A stretch of 20,591 nt of DNA from JAIRTY01 sp050257395 (GCA_050257395.1 JBLMWU010000196.1:1-20591); one strand, 5' to 3'. Numbered from the stretch's first letter, positions 6,585-13,555 are shown. Numbers and translations: made by a program. Notes: generated by a model not told the origin, from the letters alone.

Positions 6585-7577
6585 GTGGAACCGGTCCGGG
6601 CGCTGCAGCTGATCGCCTTCCAGCTCGAACGGTCCGGTGCGCCGACCTACCGGGTGCGGGCGTTCCGCCAGGCCGCGCGCGTGCTGGAGAACCTGCCCGC
6701 CGGCGAGCTGGACCGGCGGCTGCGCGACGGCACGCTGCAGGCGCTGCCCGGGATCGGCCCGACCACCGCCGAGGTCATCACCCAGGCTGCGGCGGGTGAG
6801 GAACCCGGCTACCTCCGCAAGCTCGCCGGTGCGGCGCCAGCGGGCCCGCGCACCGCCCTGCGGGCGGCGCTGCGCGGCGACTGCCACAGCCACTCGGACT
6901 GGTCCGACGGGGGCAGCCCGGTGCGGGAGATGGCCGAGACCGCCCGGGAGCTGGGGCACGAGTGGATCGCGCTGACCGACCACTCCCCCCGGCTGACCGT
7001 CGCGCGCGGCCTGTCCGCGGAGCGGCTGCGCGAGCAGCTCGGCCTGGTGCGCCAGCTCAACGCCGAGCTCGCCCCGTTCCGCATCCTGACCGGGATCGAG
7101 GTCGACATCCTCGAGGACGGCACCCTGGACCAGGACGGCGACCTGCTCGCCGAGCTGGACGTGGTGGTGGCCAGCGTGCATTCGAAGCTGCGGATGCCCG
7201 CGGACCAGATGACCGCGCGCATGGTGGCTGCCGTCGCCAGCCCGCACGTGGACGTGCTCGGTCACTGCACCGGCCGCCTGCTCGCCGGGCGGGGCAGGCC
7301 GGAGTCACAGTTCGACCCCGGGGCTGTGTTCACCGCCTGCCGGGACCACGGCGTCGCGGTGGAGATCAACTGCCGGCCCGAGCGGCAGGACCCGCCCGAC
7401 CCGCTGCTGCGCCTGGCAGCCGAGGCAGGCTGCCTGTTCGCCATCGACACCGACGCGCACGCGCCGGGCCAGCTCACCTGGCAGGACAGCGGGTGCGAGC
7501 GCGCCGAGGCGAACGGCATCGGGCCGGACCGGGTCATCAACACCCGGCCCGCCAGCGACGTCACCGCGCGGCGCTGA
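6585..7577 (+). CDS. HhH-PHP domain metal hydrolase (PolX C-terminus-like)
   Basis: The 330-residue protein joins a short DNA-binding-type N-terminus to a PHP phosphoesterase domain. Residues 1-45 are a helical segment like the start of family X polymerases (AFQLERSGAPTYRVRAFRQA). Residues about 50-80 hold a helix-hairpin-helix, LQALPGIGPTTAEVI. The PHP domain (about 97-315) keeps its metal-binding set: DCHSHSDWSDGG (His101, His103, Asp108), TDHSP (His133), GIEVDIL (Glu172), SVHSKLR (His199), GHCTG (His227) and DTDAHAP (Asp290, His292). The nucleotidyltransferase palm and fingers of bacterial PolX are absent. It may process DNA ends or small phosphoesters; this is inferred from domains only. 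The GTG start has no ribosome-binding site but has TATTGA 6 nt upstream. The next gene follows after 20 bp. Confidence 0.85.
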   Translation: MEPVRALQLIAFQLERSGAPTYRVRAFRQAARVLENLPAGELDRRLRDGTLQALPGIGPTTAEVITQAAAGEEPGYLRKLAGAAPAGPRTALRAALRGDCHSHSDWSDGGSPVREMAETARELGHEWIALTDHSPRLTVARGLSAERLREQLGLVRQLNAELAPFRILTGIEVDILEDGTLDQDGDLLAELDVVVASVHSKLRMPADQMTARMVAAVASPHVDVLGHCTGRLLAGRGRPESQFDPGAVFTACRDHGVAVEINCRPERQDPPDPLLRLAAEAGCLFAIDTDAHAPGQLTWQDSGCERAEANGIGPDRVINTRPASDVTARR

Positions 7578-7597
7578 GCGGCGCAGACGGGAGAGTC

Positions 7598-7990
7598 ATG
7601 CAGCGCACCCCCCAGGCCTACCGGCACGGCGAGCTGGCCATCGTGATCGACTGCTCAGACCTGGAGCGGTCAGCGCGCTTCTGGTCGGGCGTGCTCGGCT
7701 ATGCGGCGGGCACCGCCACCGGCGGGCCGTACCGGGGCCTGCTCCCGGCGGACGGAACGGGCATCGAGGTGCTGCTGCAGCGGGTCCCCGAACCCAAAGC
7801 GGGCAAGAACCGGGTGCACCTCGACCTGCGCACGGCTGACCTGGCCGACGAGGTGGCGCGGATCCTGGGCCTCGGCGCAGCGCTGCTGACGGCGCAGCCG
7901 GTGGCGGAGGACGGCTGGCTGTGGCACATCCTCGCCGACCCGGACGGCAACGAGTTCTGCGTGCTCCAGCCCCCTGCCAGCCCGCGCTGA
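7598..7990 (+). CDS. VOC-superfamily (Glyoxalase_6-type) protein
   Basis: This 130-residue single-domain protein has the two beta-alpha-beta modules of the vicinal oxygen chelate fold. Module one starts GELAIVIDCSDLERSARFW. Module two has NRVHLDLRTADLADEVARI and ends ILADPDGNEFCVLQP. Members of this actinobacterial subgroup are small, often dimeric, and mostly of unknown substrate; some are antibiotic-binding or glyoxalase-like. The Glu in NEFCVL is at a usual metal-ligand position. ATG 7598 follows GGGAGA by 4 nt and lies 20 bp after the PHP gene, so the two are probably cotranscribed. A functional link is not evident. Confidence 0.82.
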   Translation: MQRTPQAYRHGELAIVIDCSDLERSARFWSGVLGYAAGTATGGPYRGLLPADGTGIEVLLQRVPEPKAGKNRVHLDLRTADLADEVARILGLGAALLTAQPVAEDGWLWHILADPDGNEFCVLQPPASPR

Positions 7991-8029
7991 CCAGCCCGGC
8001 CGGCCTTCTGCCGCCGGGAAACTCGCTGG

Positions 8030-8053
8030 CTGCCGGCAGGGACGTCCCGGCAG
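8030..8053 (+). promoter_or_regulatory. Hairpin abutting the start of the MFS gene
   Basis: CTGCCGG (8030-8036) pairs with CCGGCAG (8047-8053) around a 10-nt loop that overlaps the palindrome GGGACGTCCC (8039-8048). In RNA it would cover the AGGA ribosome-binding bases. In DNA the palindrome could be an operator. Confidence 0.3.
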
Positions 8054-8063
8054 GATGGCGGGG

Positions 8064-9296
8064 ATGAGGTCAGCCCTGGGCCCGCTGGGCAGCCGCAATT
8101 TCCGGCTGCTGCTCGCCTGCGACGTGATTTCCATCGCGGGAACGGGCATCGCCGTGGTCGCCGTCCCGTTCGCGGTACTGTCCATCGGCGGAACAGGCAC
8201 CGACGTGGGCTACGTGGCGACCGGCGCACTGCTGCCGATGATCGCCTTCCTGCTGCTCGGCGGCGTGGTCGCCGACCGGCTGCCCCGCCACCGGGTCATC
8301 GTCGCGGCCGAGCTGGCGCAGGGCGCCGCCCAGGCCCTGTCCGCCGTCCTGGTGCTGACCGGGACCGCCCGGGTGTGGGAGCTGCTGCTGCTCGCCGCGG
8401 TGCGCGGTGCCGGCCTCGGCTTCTACTTCCCCGCCGCCACCGGCCTGCTGCCGCAGACCGTCCCCGCTGACCAGCTGGGCCAGGCCAACGCGATCGACCG
8501 GGCGGGCCGGAACTCCGCGCAGATCGGCGGCTACGCCTTCGGCGGCGTGCTGGTCGCCCTGCTCGGCCCCGGCTGGGGGCTGGCCGCCGACGCGGCCAGC
8601 TTCGGCCTGGCGGCACTGCTGCGGATCGGCATGCGCTTCCCGGCCGCCGGGCCGCGTGAGACGCCGGCCGGGGTGGTCCGGGAACTGCGCGAGGGCTGGC
8701 AGGAGTTCGTGTCCCGGCGCTGGCTCTGGTCGATCGTGCTGCAGTTCGCCGGGGTGGCCGCCGTTACCACCGCGACCGTCAGCGTGCTCGGGCCGGTGGT
8801 CGCCCACGAGAGCCTCGGCGGCGCCCGCAGCTGGGGGGCCATCATGGCCGCCTACGGCGCCGGCGGGGTCGCCGGGGGAATCGCCATGATCAGGTTCCGG
8901 CCCGCCCGGATGCTGCTGGCCGCGACCGTGGGCGTGCTGGTGTTCACGGTCCTGCTGTTCGCCCTGGCGGTCCCGCTGGCCGTGCCGCTCACCGCGGCTG
9001 CCGCGTTCGTGGCGGGCGTCAGCGCCGAGGTCTTCGCCGTCAACTGGAACACCACCATGCAGCAGGAGATCCCGCCCGCCGCGCTGTCCCGGGTCTCCAG
9101 CTACGACGCGCTGGGAAGCTTCGCCCTCAGCCCGGTCGGCACCATGGTCGCGGGGCCGCTGCTGGCGGCGTTCGGCGCCCGCTCCGTGCTGGCGGCCGGC
9201 GGGGTGCTCGTGCTCCTCCTCACCGGCGCGGTGCTGCTGGTCCCCGAGGTCCGGCAGCTGCGGCGGGTGACGTTCGCGCCGCAGGAGGTCCCCTGA
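8064..9296 (+). CDS. MFS exporter (DHA3-like drug/siderophore efflux family)
   Basis: The 410-residue integral membrane protein has about 10-12 hydrophobic helices and the major facilitator motif A region GGVVADRLPRHRVIV between helices 2 and 3. RNFRLLLACDVISIAGTG at the N-terminus and the loop EIPPAALSRVSSYDALGSFALSPVG in the C-terminal half are typical of the 12-helix EntS/macrolide-efflux type group. It probably exports a small molecule in exchange for protons; the substrate cannot be told. ATG 8064 has AGGA at 8052-8055, 8 nt upstream; an in-frame ATG at 8055 has no ribosome-binding site. It starts 73 bp after the VOC gene. A hairpin at 8030-8053 may affect its translation. Confidence 0.88.
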   Translation: MRSALGPLGSRNFRLLLACDVISIAGTGIAVVAVPFAVLSIGGTGTDVGYVATGALLPMIAFLLLGGVVADRLPRHRVIVAAELAQGAAQALSAVLVLTGTARVWELLLLAAVRGAGLGFYFPAATGLLPQTVPADQLGQANAIDRAGRNSAQIGGYAFGGVLVALLGPGWGLAADAASFGLAALLRIGMRFPAAGPRETPAGVVRELREGWQEFVSRRWLWSIVLQFAGVAAVTTATVSVLGPVVAHESLGGARSWGAIMAAYGAGGVAGGIAMIRFRPARMLLAATVGVLVFTVLLFALAVPLAVPLTAAAAFVAGVSAEVFAVNWNTTMQQEIPPAALSRVSSYDALGSFALSPVGTMVAGPLLAAFGARSVLAAGGVLVLLLTGAVLLVPEVRQLRRVTFAPQEVP

Positions 9297-9383
9297 TCTC
9301 AGGCCGCTGACCGGGACGAATGGCCCTGCCGCCGCACCGCCGGGCGGGCGCGTACTGGGAGGAACAGACGCGGGGAGGGCCCC

Positions 9384-9824
9384 ATGACACAGCGAGTCCC
9401 GAGGCGGGCGTGGCAGTCCCGCGCGGCTGGCCACCGGCCCCGGATCCTCATCGAAGACAGCCACCCGGCCCTGGCGATCTCCGACTTCTCCCTGTTCCAG
9501 CAGGCAGGCTTCGACGTCGCGGTCTGCTCGGGCCCGGGCCGGGACCCGGGCGACTGCCCCGTGCTGCACGGGCGGGAATGCGCGGCACTGGCCGGCGCGG
9601 ACGCCGTTCTCCACAACCTCGACCCTGACACCGGCATCGCGAGCGCCATCCGCCAGCGGCACCCGGGCATCCCGGTGGTGATGGAGGTGCGCAGGCGTGC
9701 CGACGGCAGCCTGCCGCCGGTGCCAGAGGGCTGTGTCCCGCTGGTGTACCCGTGCTCGGTGAAAGGGCAGATCGACGCCCTGTGGCGGGTCATCACCGAC
9801 CGGCGCCGCCAGGCCGCGTCCTGA
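9384..9824 (+). CDS. Degenerate receiver-domain (CheY-like) protein
   Basis: The 146-residue protein looks like a stand-alone response-regulator receiver after a basic 20-residue N-terminus. The first strand RILIEDSHPA keeps the acidic pair (Glu24, Asp25), and the first helix ends FQQAGFDVAVC as in CheY-like folds. The strand that should carry the phosphorylated Asp reads ADAVLHNLDPD, with Asn78 at the expected place. The conserved Lys loop is replaced by VYPCSVKGQIDALW. So it is probably an atypical receiver that is not phosphorylated in the normal way, or has another role. There is no output domain. GGGGAGG at 9372-9378 lies 5 nt before the ATG. No kinase gene is adjacent. The fold assignment is from pattern reading, not a search. 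Confidence 0.7.
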   Translation: MTQRVPRRAWQSRAAGHRPRILIEDSHPALAISDFSLFQQAGFDVAVCSGPGRDPGDCPVLHGRECAALAGADAVLHNLDPDTGIASAIRQRHPGIPVVMEVRRRADGSLPPVPEGCVPLVYPCSVKGQIDALWRVITDRRRQAAS

Positions 9825-9855
9825 GCTGCGCCACGCCCGCGCCGGACGGGTGCCG

Positions 9856-9861
9856 TACCGT
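9856..9861 (+). promoter_or_regulatory. -10 hexamer TACCGT of the IMPase-like gene
   Basis: TACCGT is followed by exactly 6 nt and ATG 9868, without a ribosome-binding site, suggesting a leaderless transcript. Confidence 0.5.
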
Positions 9862-9867
9862 CGGGTC

Positions 9868-10674
9868 ATGGCGGCACCGCCGGTGGACCGTGAACTGCTG
9901 GACTGCGCGCTTTCGGTGGCCAGGCAAGGGGGTGACCTGGCAGCCGAGCGGTTCTTCGCAGCCGACTTCCGGACCAGCGTCAAGGCCGACGGCACCGAGG
10001 TGACCGACGCCGACCTCGCGGTCGAGGACCTGATCCGGGCCGGCCTGCAGCGGCACTGCCCGGCCGACGGTTTCTACGGCGAGGAGACGGGCGCCGCCGC
10101 GGGCTCCTCGGGCCGCCGGTGGATCGCCGACCCGATCGACGGCACGCTGTACTTCGCCCACCGGATCCCGCTGTTCCGCACCCTGCTCGCGTATGAGGAC
10201 GAGCACGGCCCGGCCATCGGCATCATGTACCGCCCGGTCGGCCAGCAGATGATCTTCGCCGGCCGCGGCCTGGGCTGCTGGCTGCGCCTGGGCGGCGGGC
10301 CGGACCAGCCGCCGGTGCTGCGGCCGCGGACCAGCCTGCGGGAGGTCAGGGCCGAACTGGTCAACCCCGGCAGCTGGCACCCCGGGCTGCTGCTGGCGCT
10401 GCACCGCAGCGTCACCACCACCGGGTACCTGGGCGGCTTCGGCAGCCTGCTGACCGGCCTGCTGGACGCGGTGGTGATCGCCGGCTTCCCGATGGGCTAC
10501 GAGGACCTCGCACCGCTGCCGGTGATCATGGCGGAGGCGGGCGGCCGGGTGACCGACCTGGCCGGCGGCCCAGTGCTGACCGGCCCCGGCACAGCGCTGG
10601 TGAGCACCGGGCACCGGCACGCCGAGCTGCTGAGCCTGGTGGCCGGGCTGCCCCACGGCCAGCAGCAGGCCTGA
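9868..10674 (+). CDS. Inositol monophosphatase-family phosphatase (HisN/IMPase-like)
   Basis: The 268-residue protein is a metal-dependent phosphatase of the IMPase family. It shows KADGTEVTDADLAVE at the N-terminus and YGEETG with metal-binding Glu72/Glu73. The signature WIADPIDGTLYF carries Asp88 and Asp91, and the C-terminal YEDLAPLPVIMAEAGG carries Asp213 in the motif usually written WDxAA. These give a full two-metal site. Substrates in this family include inositol-1-phosphate (relevant to actinobacterial phosphatidylinositol and mycothiol) and histidinol phosphate; the sequence does not decide between them. The start follows a -10-like TACCGT by 6 nt, so the mRNA is probably leaderless; an open stretch back to 9850 is unlikely to be translated. 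Confidence 0.86.
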   Translation: MAAPPVDRELLDCALSVARQGGDLAAERFFAADFRTSVKADGTEVTDADLAVEDLIRAGLQRHCPADGFYGEETGAAAGSSGRRWIADPIDGTLYFAHRIPLFRTLLAYEDEHGPAIGIMYRPVGQQMIFAGRGLGCWLRLGGGPDQPPVLRPRTSLREVRAELVNPGSWHPGLLLALHRSVTTTGYLGGFGSLLTGLLDAVVIAGFPMGYEDLAPLPVIMAEAGGRVTDLAGGPVLTGPGTALVSTGHRHAELLSLVAGLPHGQQQA

Positions 10675-10680
10675 ACCGCG

Positions 10681-10717
10681 CTGCCCGCTGGCGGCTGGCG
10701 GATGGCGGGCCGGGCAG
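10681..10717 (+). terminator. Possible stem-loop after the IMPase-like gene
   Basis: CTGCCCG (10681-10687) pairs with CGGGCAG (10711-10717) over 7 bp around a 23-nt loop, starting 7 bp after the stop codon. A terminator is likely by position only. Confidence 0.3.
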
Positions 10718-10725
10718 TGGCCGGT

Positions 10726-10731
10726 CATGAT
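10726..10731 (+). promoter_or_regulatory. -10-like hexamer CATGAT before a VOC gene
   Basis: CATGAT is followed by 6 nt and ATG 10738, with no ribosome-binding site. The layout is the same as at 9856 and 11150, though the first base is C rather than T. Confidence 0.35.
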
Positions 10732-10737
10732 GCCCGG

Positions 10738-11121
10738 ATGGGCACTGACGGTGTGATCGGCTGGATCCGGGAAGTGGTGCTGGACTGCGCCGAGCCGTGG
10801 GAGCTGGCGCGGTTCTGGGCGGGGCTGCTCGGCGGCACGCCGGCCGAGTGGTATCCGGGCTGGGTCACCCTCGAGCCGCCGCCGCACGGACAGCGGCTGT
10901 CGTTCCAGGCGAGCAGCGCGCCGGTGGCCAGGGGCACGGCGCGGGTGCACTTCGACGTGCTGGTCGCCGACCTGGCCGCCGCCCACGACCGGGTGGTCGC
11001 CGCCGGCGCGGTGTTCACCGCCGAGCACGTGTCCCCGCGGCCCGGGCCCGGCGGGGAGCCGGCCCGCTGGCGCGTGTACGAGGACCCGGCCGGGCACGCG
11101 TTCTGCCTGGTCGTCCGCTGA
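10738..11121 (+). CDS. VOC-superfamily (Glyoxalase_6-type) protein
   Basis: The 127-residue protein has one VOC domain. It opens with IREVVLDCAEPWELARFW, has the second-module strand ARVHFDVLVADLAAAHDRV and ends RVYEDPAGHAFCLVVR. The substrate-pocket strands in between (WYPGWVTLEPP) are short. The closing strand reads HAFCL rather than EFCVL, so the usual metal-ligand Glu is not there and the protein may bind rather than catalyse. ATG 10738 follows a hexamer by 6 nt; in-frame codons back to 10702 are not family-like. The YciI gene starts 41 bp downstream with its own -10 element. Confidence 0.8.
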   Translation: MGTDGVIGWIREVVLDCAEPWELARFWAGLLGGTPAEWYPGWVTLEPPPHGQRLSFQASSAPVARGTARVHFDVLVADLAAAHDRVVAAGAVFTAEHVSPRPGPGGEPARWRVYEDPAGHAFCLVVR

Positions 11122-11149
11122 CGGCCGGCCGGCTGTCGGTGGCGGCGCT

Positions 11150-11155
11150 TACGCT
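11150..11155 (+). promoter_or_regulatory. -10 hexamer TACGCT of the YciI gene
   Basis: TACGCT is followed by exactly 6 nt and ATG 11162, without a ribosome-binding site; this is a textbook leaderless layout for actinobacteria. No -35 element is clear. Confidence 0.55.
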
Positions 11156-11161
11156 CGCGGC

Positions 11162-11473
11162 ATGCCCACTTTCGCTGTCACGATGGTGCACGGCCCGCAC
11201 TGGGACCCGGACCGCCCGATCCGGGAGCAGGACGGCTGGGACGATCACGCGGAGTTCATGGACGGGCTGGTGGACGACGGCTTCGTCATCCTCGGTGGCC
11301 CGCTCGGCGGCGGCGAGCGGGCCGCCCTGCTCGCCGTCGAGGCGCCGGGGGAAGAGGAGATCCGGGCACGTCTGAGCGGGGATCCCTGGGCGCCGGCCGG
11401 GCTGCTGCGCGTCGGCGCCGTCGAGCCCTGGCCGCTGTGGCTGGACAGCCGCGCGCCGGTGCCGGAACGCTGA
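11162..11473 (+). CDS. YciI-family protein
   Basis: The 103-residue protein has the ferredoxin-like YciI fold. It starts with strand PTFAVTMVHGP, then a helix with WDDHAEFMDGLVDDGFVILGGPL (conserved His and the glycine turn before strand two), then ALLAVEAPGEEEIRARL and the final GVEPWPLW-like strand. YciI proteins act as small hydrolases/dehalogenases or as muconolactone-isomerase-like domains; most have no known substrate. It is transcribed on its own (TACGCT 6 nt upstream). It ends 12 bp from the end of the convergent VOC gene, with no space for a separate terminator. Confidence 0.8.
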   Translation: MPTFAVTMVHGPHWDPDRPIREQDGWDDHAEFMDGLVDDGFVILGGPLGGGERAALLAVEAPGEEEIRARLSGDPWAPAGLLRVGAVEPWPLWLDSRAPVPER

Positions 11474-11485
11474 GCCTCTCCGCGA

Positions 11486-11869
11486 TCAGTCCCAGCGCTG
11501 GGCGCTGGCGTCGCTGAACGAGCCGGCAGGCTCGGGGATCACGCAGAACAGCAGCCCGGCCGGGTCGCGCATCACCCACCAGGCGTGCACCTGCCGCACC
11601 CGCTCCGCACCGAGTGCCTCCAGCCTGGCGACCTCGGCCTCCAGGTCGTCGGTGTGGATGTCGAGGTGCACCCGGGCCTGCCCGCCGTCCAGCCGCTGGA
11701 CGAGGAATCCCAGCCCGTCGCCGGGCAGGTCGGCGCCGTGATACTCCGGGTGCCGCTCGAAGCGGGTCAGCTGCACGCCGGTGGCCGCGCCCCAGAAAGC
11801 CAGCTCCCGATCATGCTCGCCGGCCGGGACGTCGATCACGATCTTGGTCACCCTGCTGTAGTGCGCCAC
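11486..11869 (-). CDS. VOC-superfamily (Glyoxalase_6-type) protein
   Basis: The 127-residue protein is a third small VOC protein. It opens with VTKIVIDVPAGEHDRELAFW, has the central strand ARVHLDIHTDDLEAEVARL and ends VMRDPAGLLFCVIPEP. A His-rich middle (RHPEYHGADLPG) and HAWWVM could line a pocket. The closing strand lacks the Glu ligand. The GTG at 11869 is preceded on the minus strand by TACCCT with a 6-nt gap and no ribosome-binding site. It is divergent from the maf gene with only 34 bp between the start codons. Confidence 0.82.
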   Translation of the reverse strand: MAHYSRVTKIVIDVPAGEHDRELAFWGAATGVQLTRFERHPEYHGADLPGDGLGFLVQRLDGGQARVHLDIHTDDLEAEVARLEALGAERVRQVHAWWVMRDPAGLLFCVIPEPAGSFSDASAQRWD

Positions 11870-11875
11870 CGGGCC

Positions 11876-11881
11876 AGGGTA
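11876..11881 (-). promoter_or_regulatory. -10 hexamer TACCCT of the VOC gene
   Basis: On the minus strand TACCCT is followed by exactly 6 nt and the GTG at 11869. It lies only 10 bp from the oppositely oriented TACGCT of maf. Confidence 0.5.
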
Positions 11882-11891
11882 GACCCGCTGT

Positions 11892-11897
11892 TACGCT
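11892..11897 (+). promoter_or_regulatory. -10 hexamer TACGCT of maf
   Basis: TACGCT is followed by exactly 6 nt and the GTG at 11904, without a ribosome-binding site. A -35 element for this promoter would fall over the start codon of the divergent gene. Confidence 0.55.
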
Positions 11898-11903
11898 CGC
11901 CCG

Positions 11904-12512
11904 GTGACACGGCAAGCTGTGCCCGCGTTCGTGCTGGCATCCGGGTCCCCGGGGCGGCTGCGGGTGCTGCAGCAGGCCGGGATCGACCCCGAGATCGTGG
12001 TCAGCGGCGCCGACGAGACGGCTGGGCCAGGGCTGGGCACGGCTGGCCTGGTCACGGTGCTGGCCGAGCGCAAGGCCGCCGCGGTCGCCGCACAGCGCCC
12101 GGATGCGCTGGTGCTGGGCTGTGACTCGCTGCTCGACCTGGACGGCGAGGCGCTGGGCAAGCCGGCCTCGCCTGAGCAGGCCGCCGCCATGTGGCACCGG
12201 CTCGCCGGGCGGCAGGCGACGCTGTTCACCGGGCACTGCCTGATCTCCCCCGGCGGCCGCCGGGTGCGGGACGTGGCCGCCACCGCGGTGCGGTTCGGGC
12301 GGCCCACCGGCGAGGAGCTGGCGGCCTACGTCGCGACCGGTGAGCCGATGCAGCTCGCGGGTGCGTTCAGCATCGAAGGACGCGGCGCGCCGTTCCTCGA
12401 CGGCATCGACGGCGACGCGGGCAACGTCATCGGGCTCTCGCTGCCGGTGCTGCGGCGGATGCTCGCCGGGATCGGGCTGAGCATCACCGACCTGTGGCGC
12501 AGCACGGGCTGA
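11904..12512 (+). CDS. maf: Maf-family nucleoside triphosphate pyrophosphatase
   Basis: The 202-residue protein carries the full set of Maf motifs. FVLASGSPGRLRVLQQAGI stands where the family has LASxSPRR. It is followed by GADET, AERKA, LGCDSLLDLDGEALGKP with the catalytic-region Asp74, and the C-terminal signature of the GAFSIEGRGAPFLDGIDG type followed by NVIGLSLP. Maf proteins hydrolyse non-canonical or canonical nucleoside triphosphates to monophosphates (dTTP/UTP or modified pyrimidines) in the cytoplasm and have been linked to septum control. One Arg of the SPRR motif is Gly here, a variation I believe occurs in actinobacteria. In many actinomycetes maf sits near acyl-CoA carboxylase genes; here it does not. 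The leaderless GTG start is 34 bp from the divergent VOC gene. Confidence 0.92.
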   Translation: MTRQAVPAFVLASGSPGRLRVLQQAGIDPEIVVSGADETAGPGLGTAGLVTVLAERKAAAVAAQRPDALVLGCDSLLDLDGEALGKPASPEQAAAMWHRLAGRQATLFTGHCLISPGGRRVRDVAATAVRFGRPTGEELAAYVATGEPMQLAGAFSIEGRGAPFLDGIDGDAGNVIGLSLPVLRRMLAGIGLSITDLWRSTG

Positions 12513-12555
12513 CACCGGCGCGGCCACTGCGGCGCGCCCGCGGCCGGCCCGGGCC

Positions 12556-13548
12556 CTACTTGCGGTGGGCGGCGAAGAAGCGCCAGATGACGCCGGTGGC
12601 GTTCAGGGCGGTGGACGGCGGGTCGAGGTGCAGGAGCCGCTGCACGAACGGCCTGGGAACCGACCCCGGCCACTGGTGGCCAGCCCCGGCCACGGTGATC
12701 AGCTCCACCGTGCGGCCGCCCGGGCAGCTCGCAACGGACGTTGTCACCGCCCCGGCGGTGGTCACCGACGGGGCGGCGCAGTGGTCGATGCCGCGCCAGG
12801 TGGCGTTGAGGGCGGGCACGGCCGGCCCGTCGATGTGCGCGACCCCGGCCCCGGGGCCGCCCTGGTACGGGATGTTCCTGTCGGCGGTGCCGTGGATGTG
12901 GATGACCGAGACCGGCGCCGGTGCGGGGCAGGGGCCGAGCTGGGTGGCGGCGACCGGCCCGATGGCGGCGAAGATCCTGGTGTCGCAGGCGAGGCGGTAG
13001 GCCATGATGCCGCCGTTGGAGATGCCGGTGGCGTAGATCCGCGCCCGGTCGACCGGGGTCTGGCGCTCGATGGCGGCGATCATCGCGGTGATGAAGCCGG
13101 TGTCGTCGGTGCCGGTGCGGGCGGGGGTGCCGCAGCACCCGCCGCCGGCGTTCCAGGCCCGGTTGAGCCCGTCCGGGTAGGCGACGAGGAACCGGCCCCG
13201 GTCCGCCTGGGCATCCCAGCGGTAGGAGCGTTCGGCCTGGCTGCCGCTGCCGAAGCCGCCGTGCAGCACCACGACCAGCGGCGCGGCGCCGGTCAGCCCG
13301 GCGGGCCGGTAGAGGCGGAAGGTGCGCGCCACGCCGCCGGCCGTGATGGTCTGCTCCGAGGAGCCGGCGGGCACCGCCGCCGCGGACGCGGCGGCGGACT
13401 CGGCGGGCGCGGAACCGCCGGCCGCCGGCCCGGCGCCAGCGGGTCCCTGCACCGGCCTGCACGCGGTCAGCGCCATCGTGAGCACGCCGCCGGCGGCGGC
13501 AGCGGCGCGGATCCTGGCGGGCGCCCGCCGCCCGCGATTCAGCCTCAT
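12556..13548 (-). CDS. LpqC-like secreted esterase lipoprotein (PHB depolymerase family)
   Basis: With ATG 13548 the protein has 330 residues. It starts with an Arg-rich n-region and a hydrophobic stretch ending in the lipobox LTAC (Cys30), so it is exported and lipid-anchored. An Ala/Pro/Gly/Ser linker (about 31-70) follows. The alpha/beta-hydrolase domain (about 75-330) has the oxyanion loop VVLHGGFGSGSQ, the nucleophile elbow GISNGG, the acid region HIHGTADRNIPYQGG and the base AGHQWPG. A CC pair (GGGCCGTP) is typical of the polyhydroxybutyrate depolymerase/feruloyl esterase-like LpqC group. It likely cleaves extracellular esters. TAGGCT lies 7 nt before the ATG on the minus strand and there is no good ribosome-binding site, so the transcript may be leaderless. 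The frame is open further upstream to 13611. Confidence 0.9.
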   Translation of the reverse strand: MRLNRGRRAPARIRAAAAAGGVLTMALTACRPVQGPAGAGPAAGGSAPAESAAASAAAVPAGSSEQTITAGGVARTFRLYRPAGLTGAAPLVVVLHGGFGSGSQAERSYRWDAQADRGRFLVAYPDGLNRAWNAGGGCCGTPARTGTDDTGFITAMIAAIERQTPVDRARIYATGISNGGIMAYRLACDTRIFAAIGPVAATQLGPCPAPAPVSVIHIHGTADRNIPYQGGPGAGVAHIDGPAVPALNATWRGIDHCAAPSVTTAGAVTTSVASCPGGRTVELITVAGAGHQWPGSVPRPFVQRLLHLDPPSTALNATGVIWRFFAAHRK

Positions 13549-13555
13549 GCGGCGG

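Noticed and set aside
8070..9995. A 641-codon minus-strand frame across the MFS and receiver genes
   Set aside because: It is composed of His/Gln/Arg/Gly-rich shadow sequence opposite a clear 12-helix transporter.
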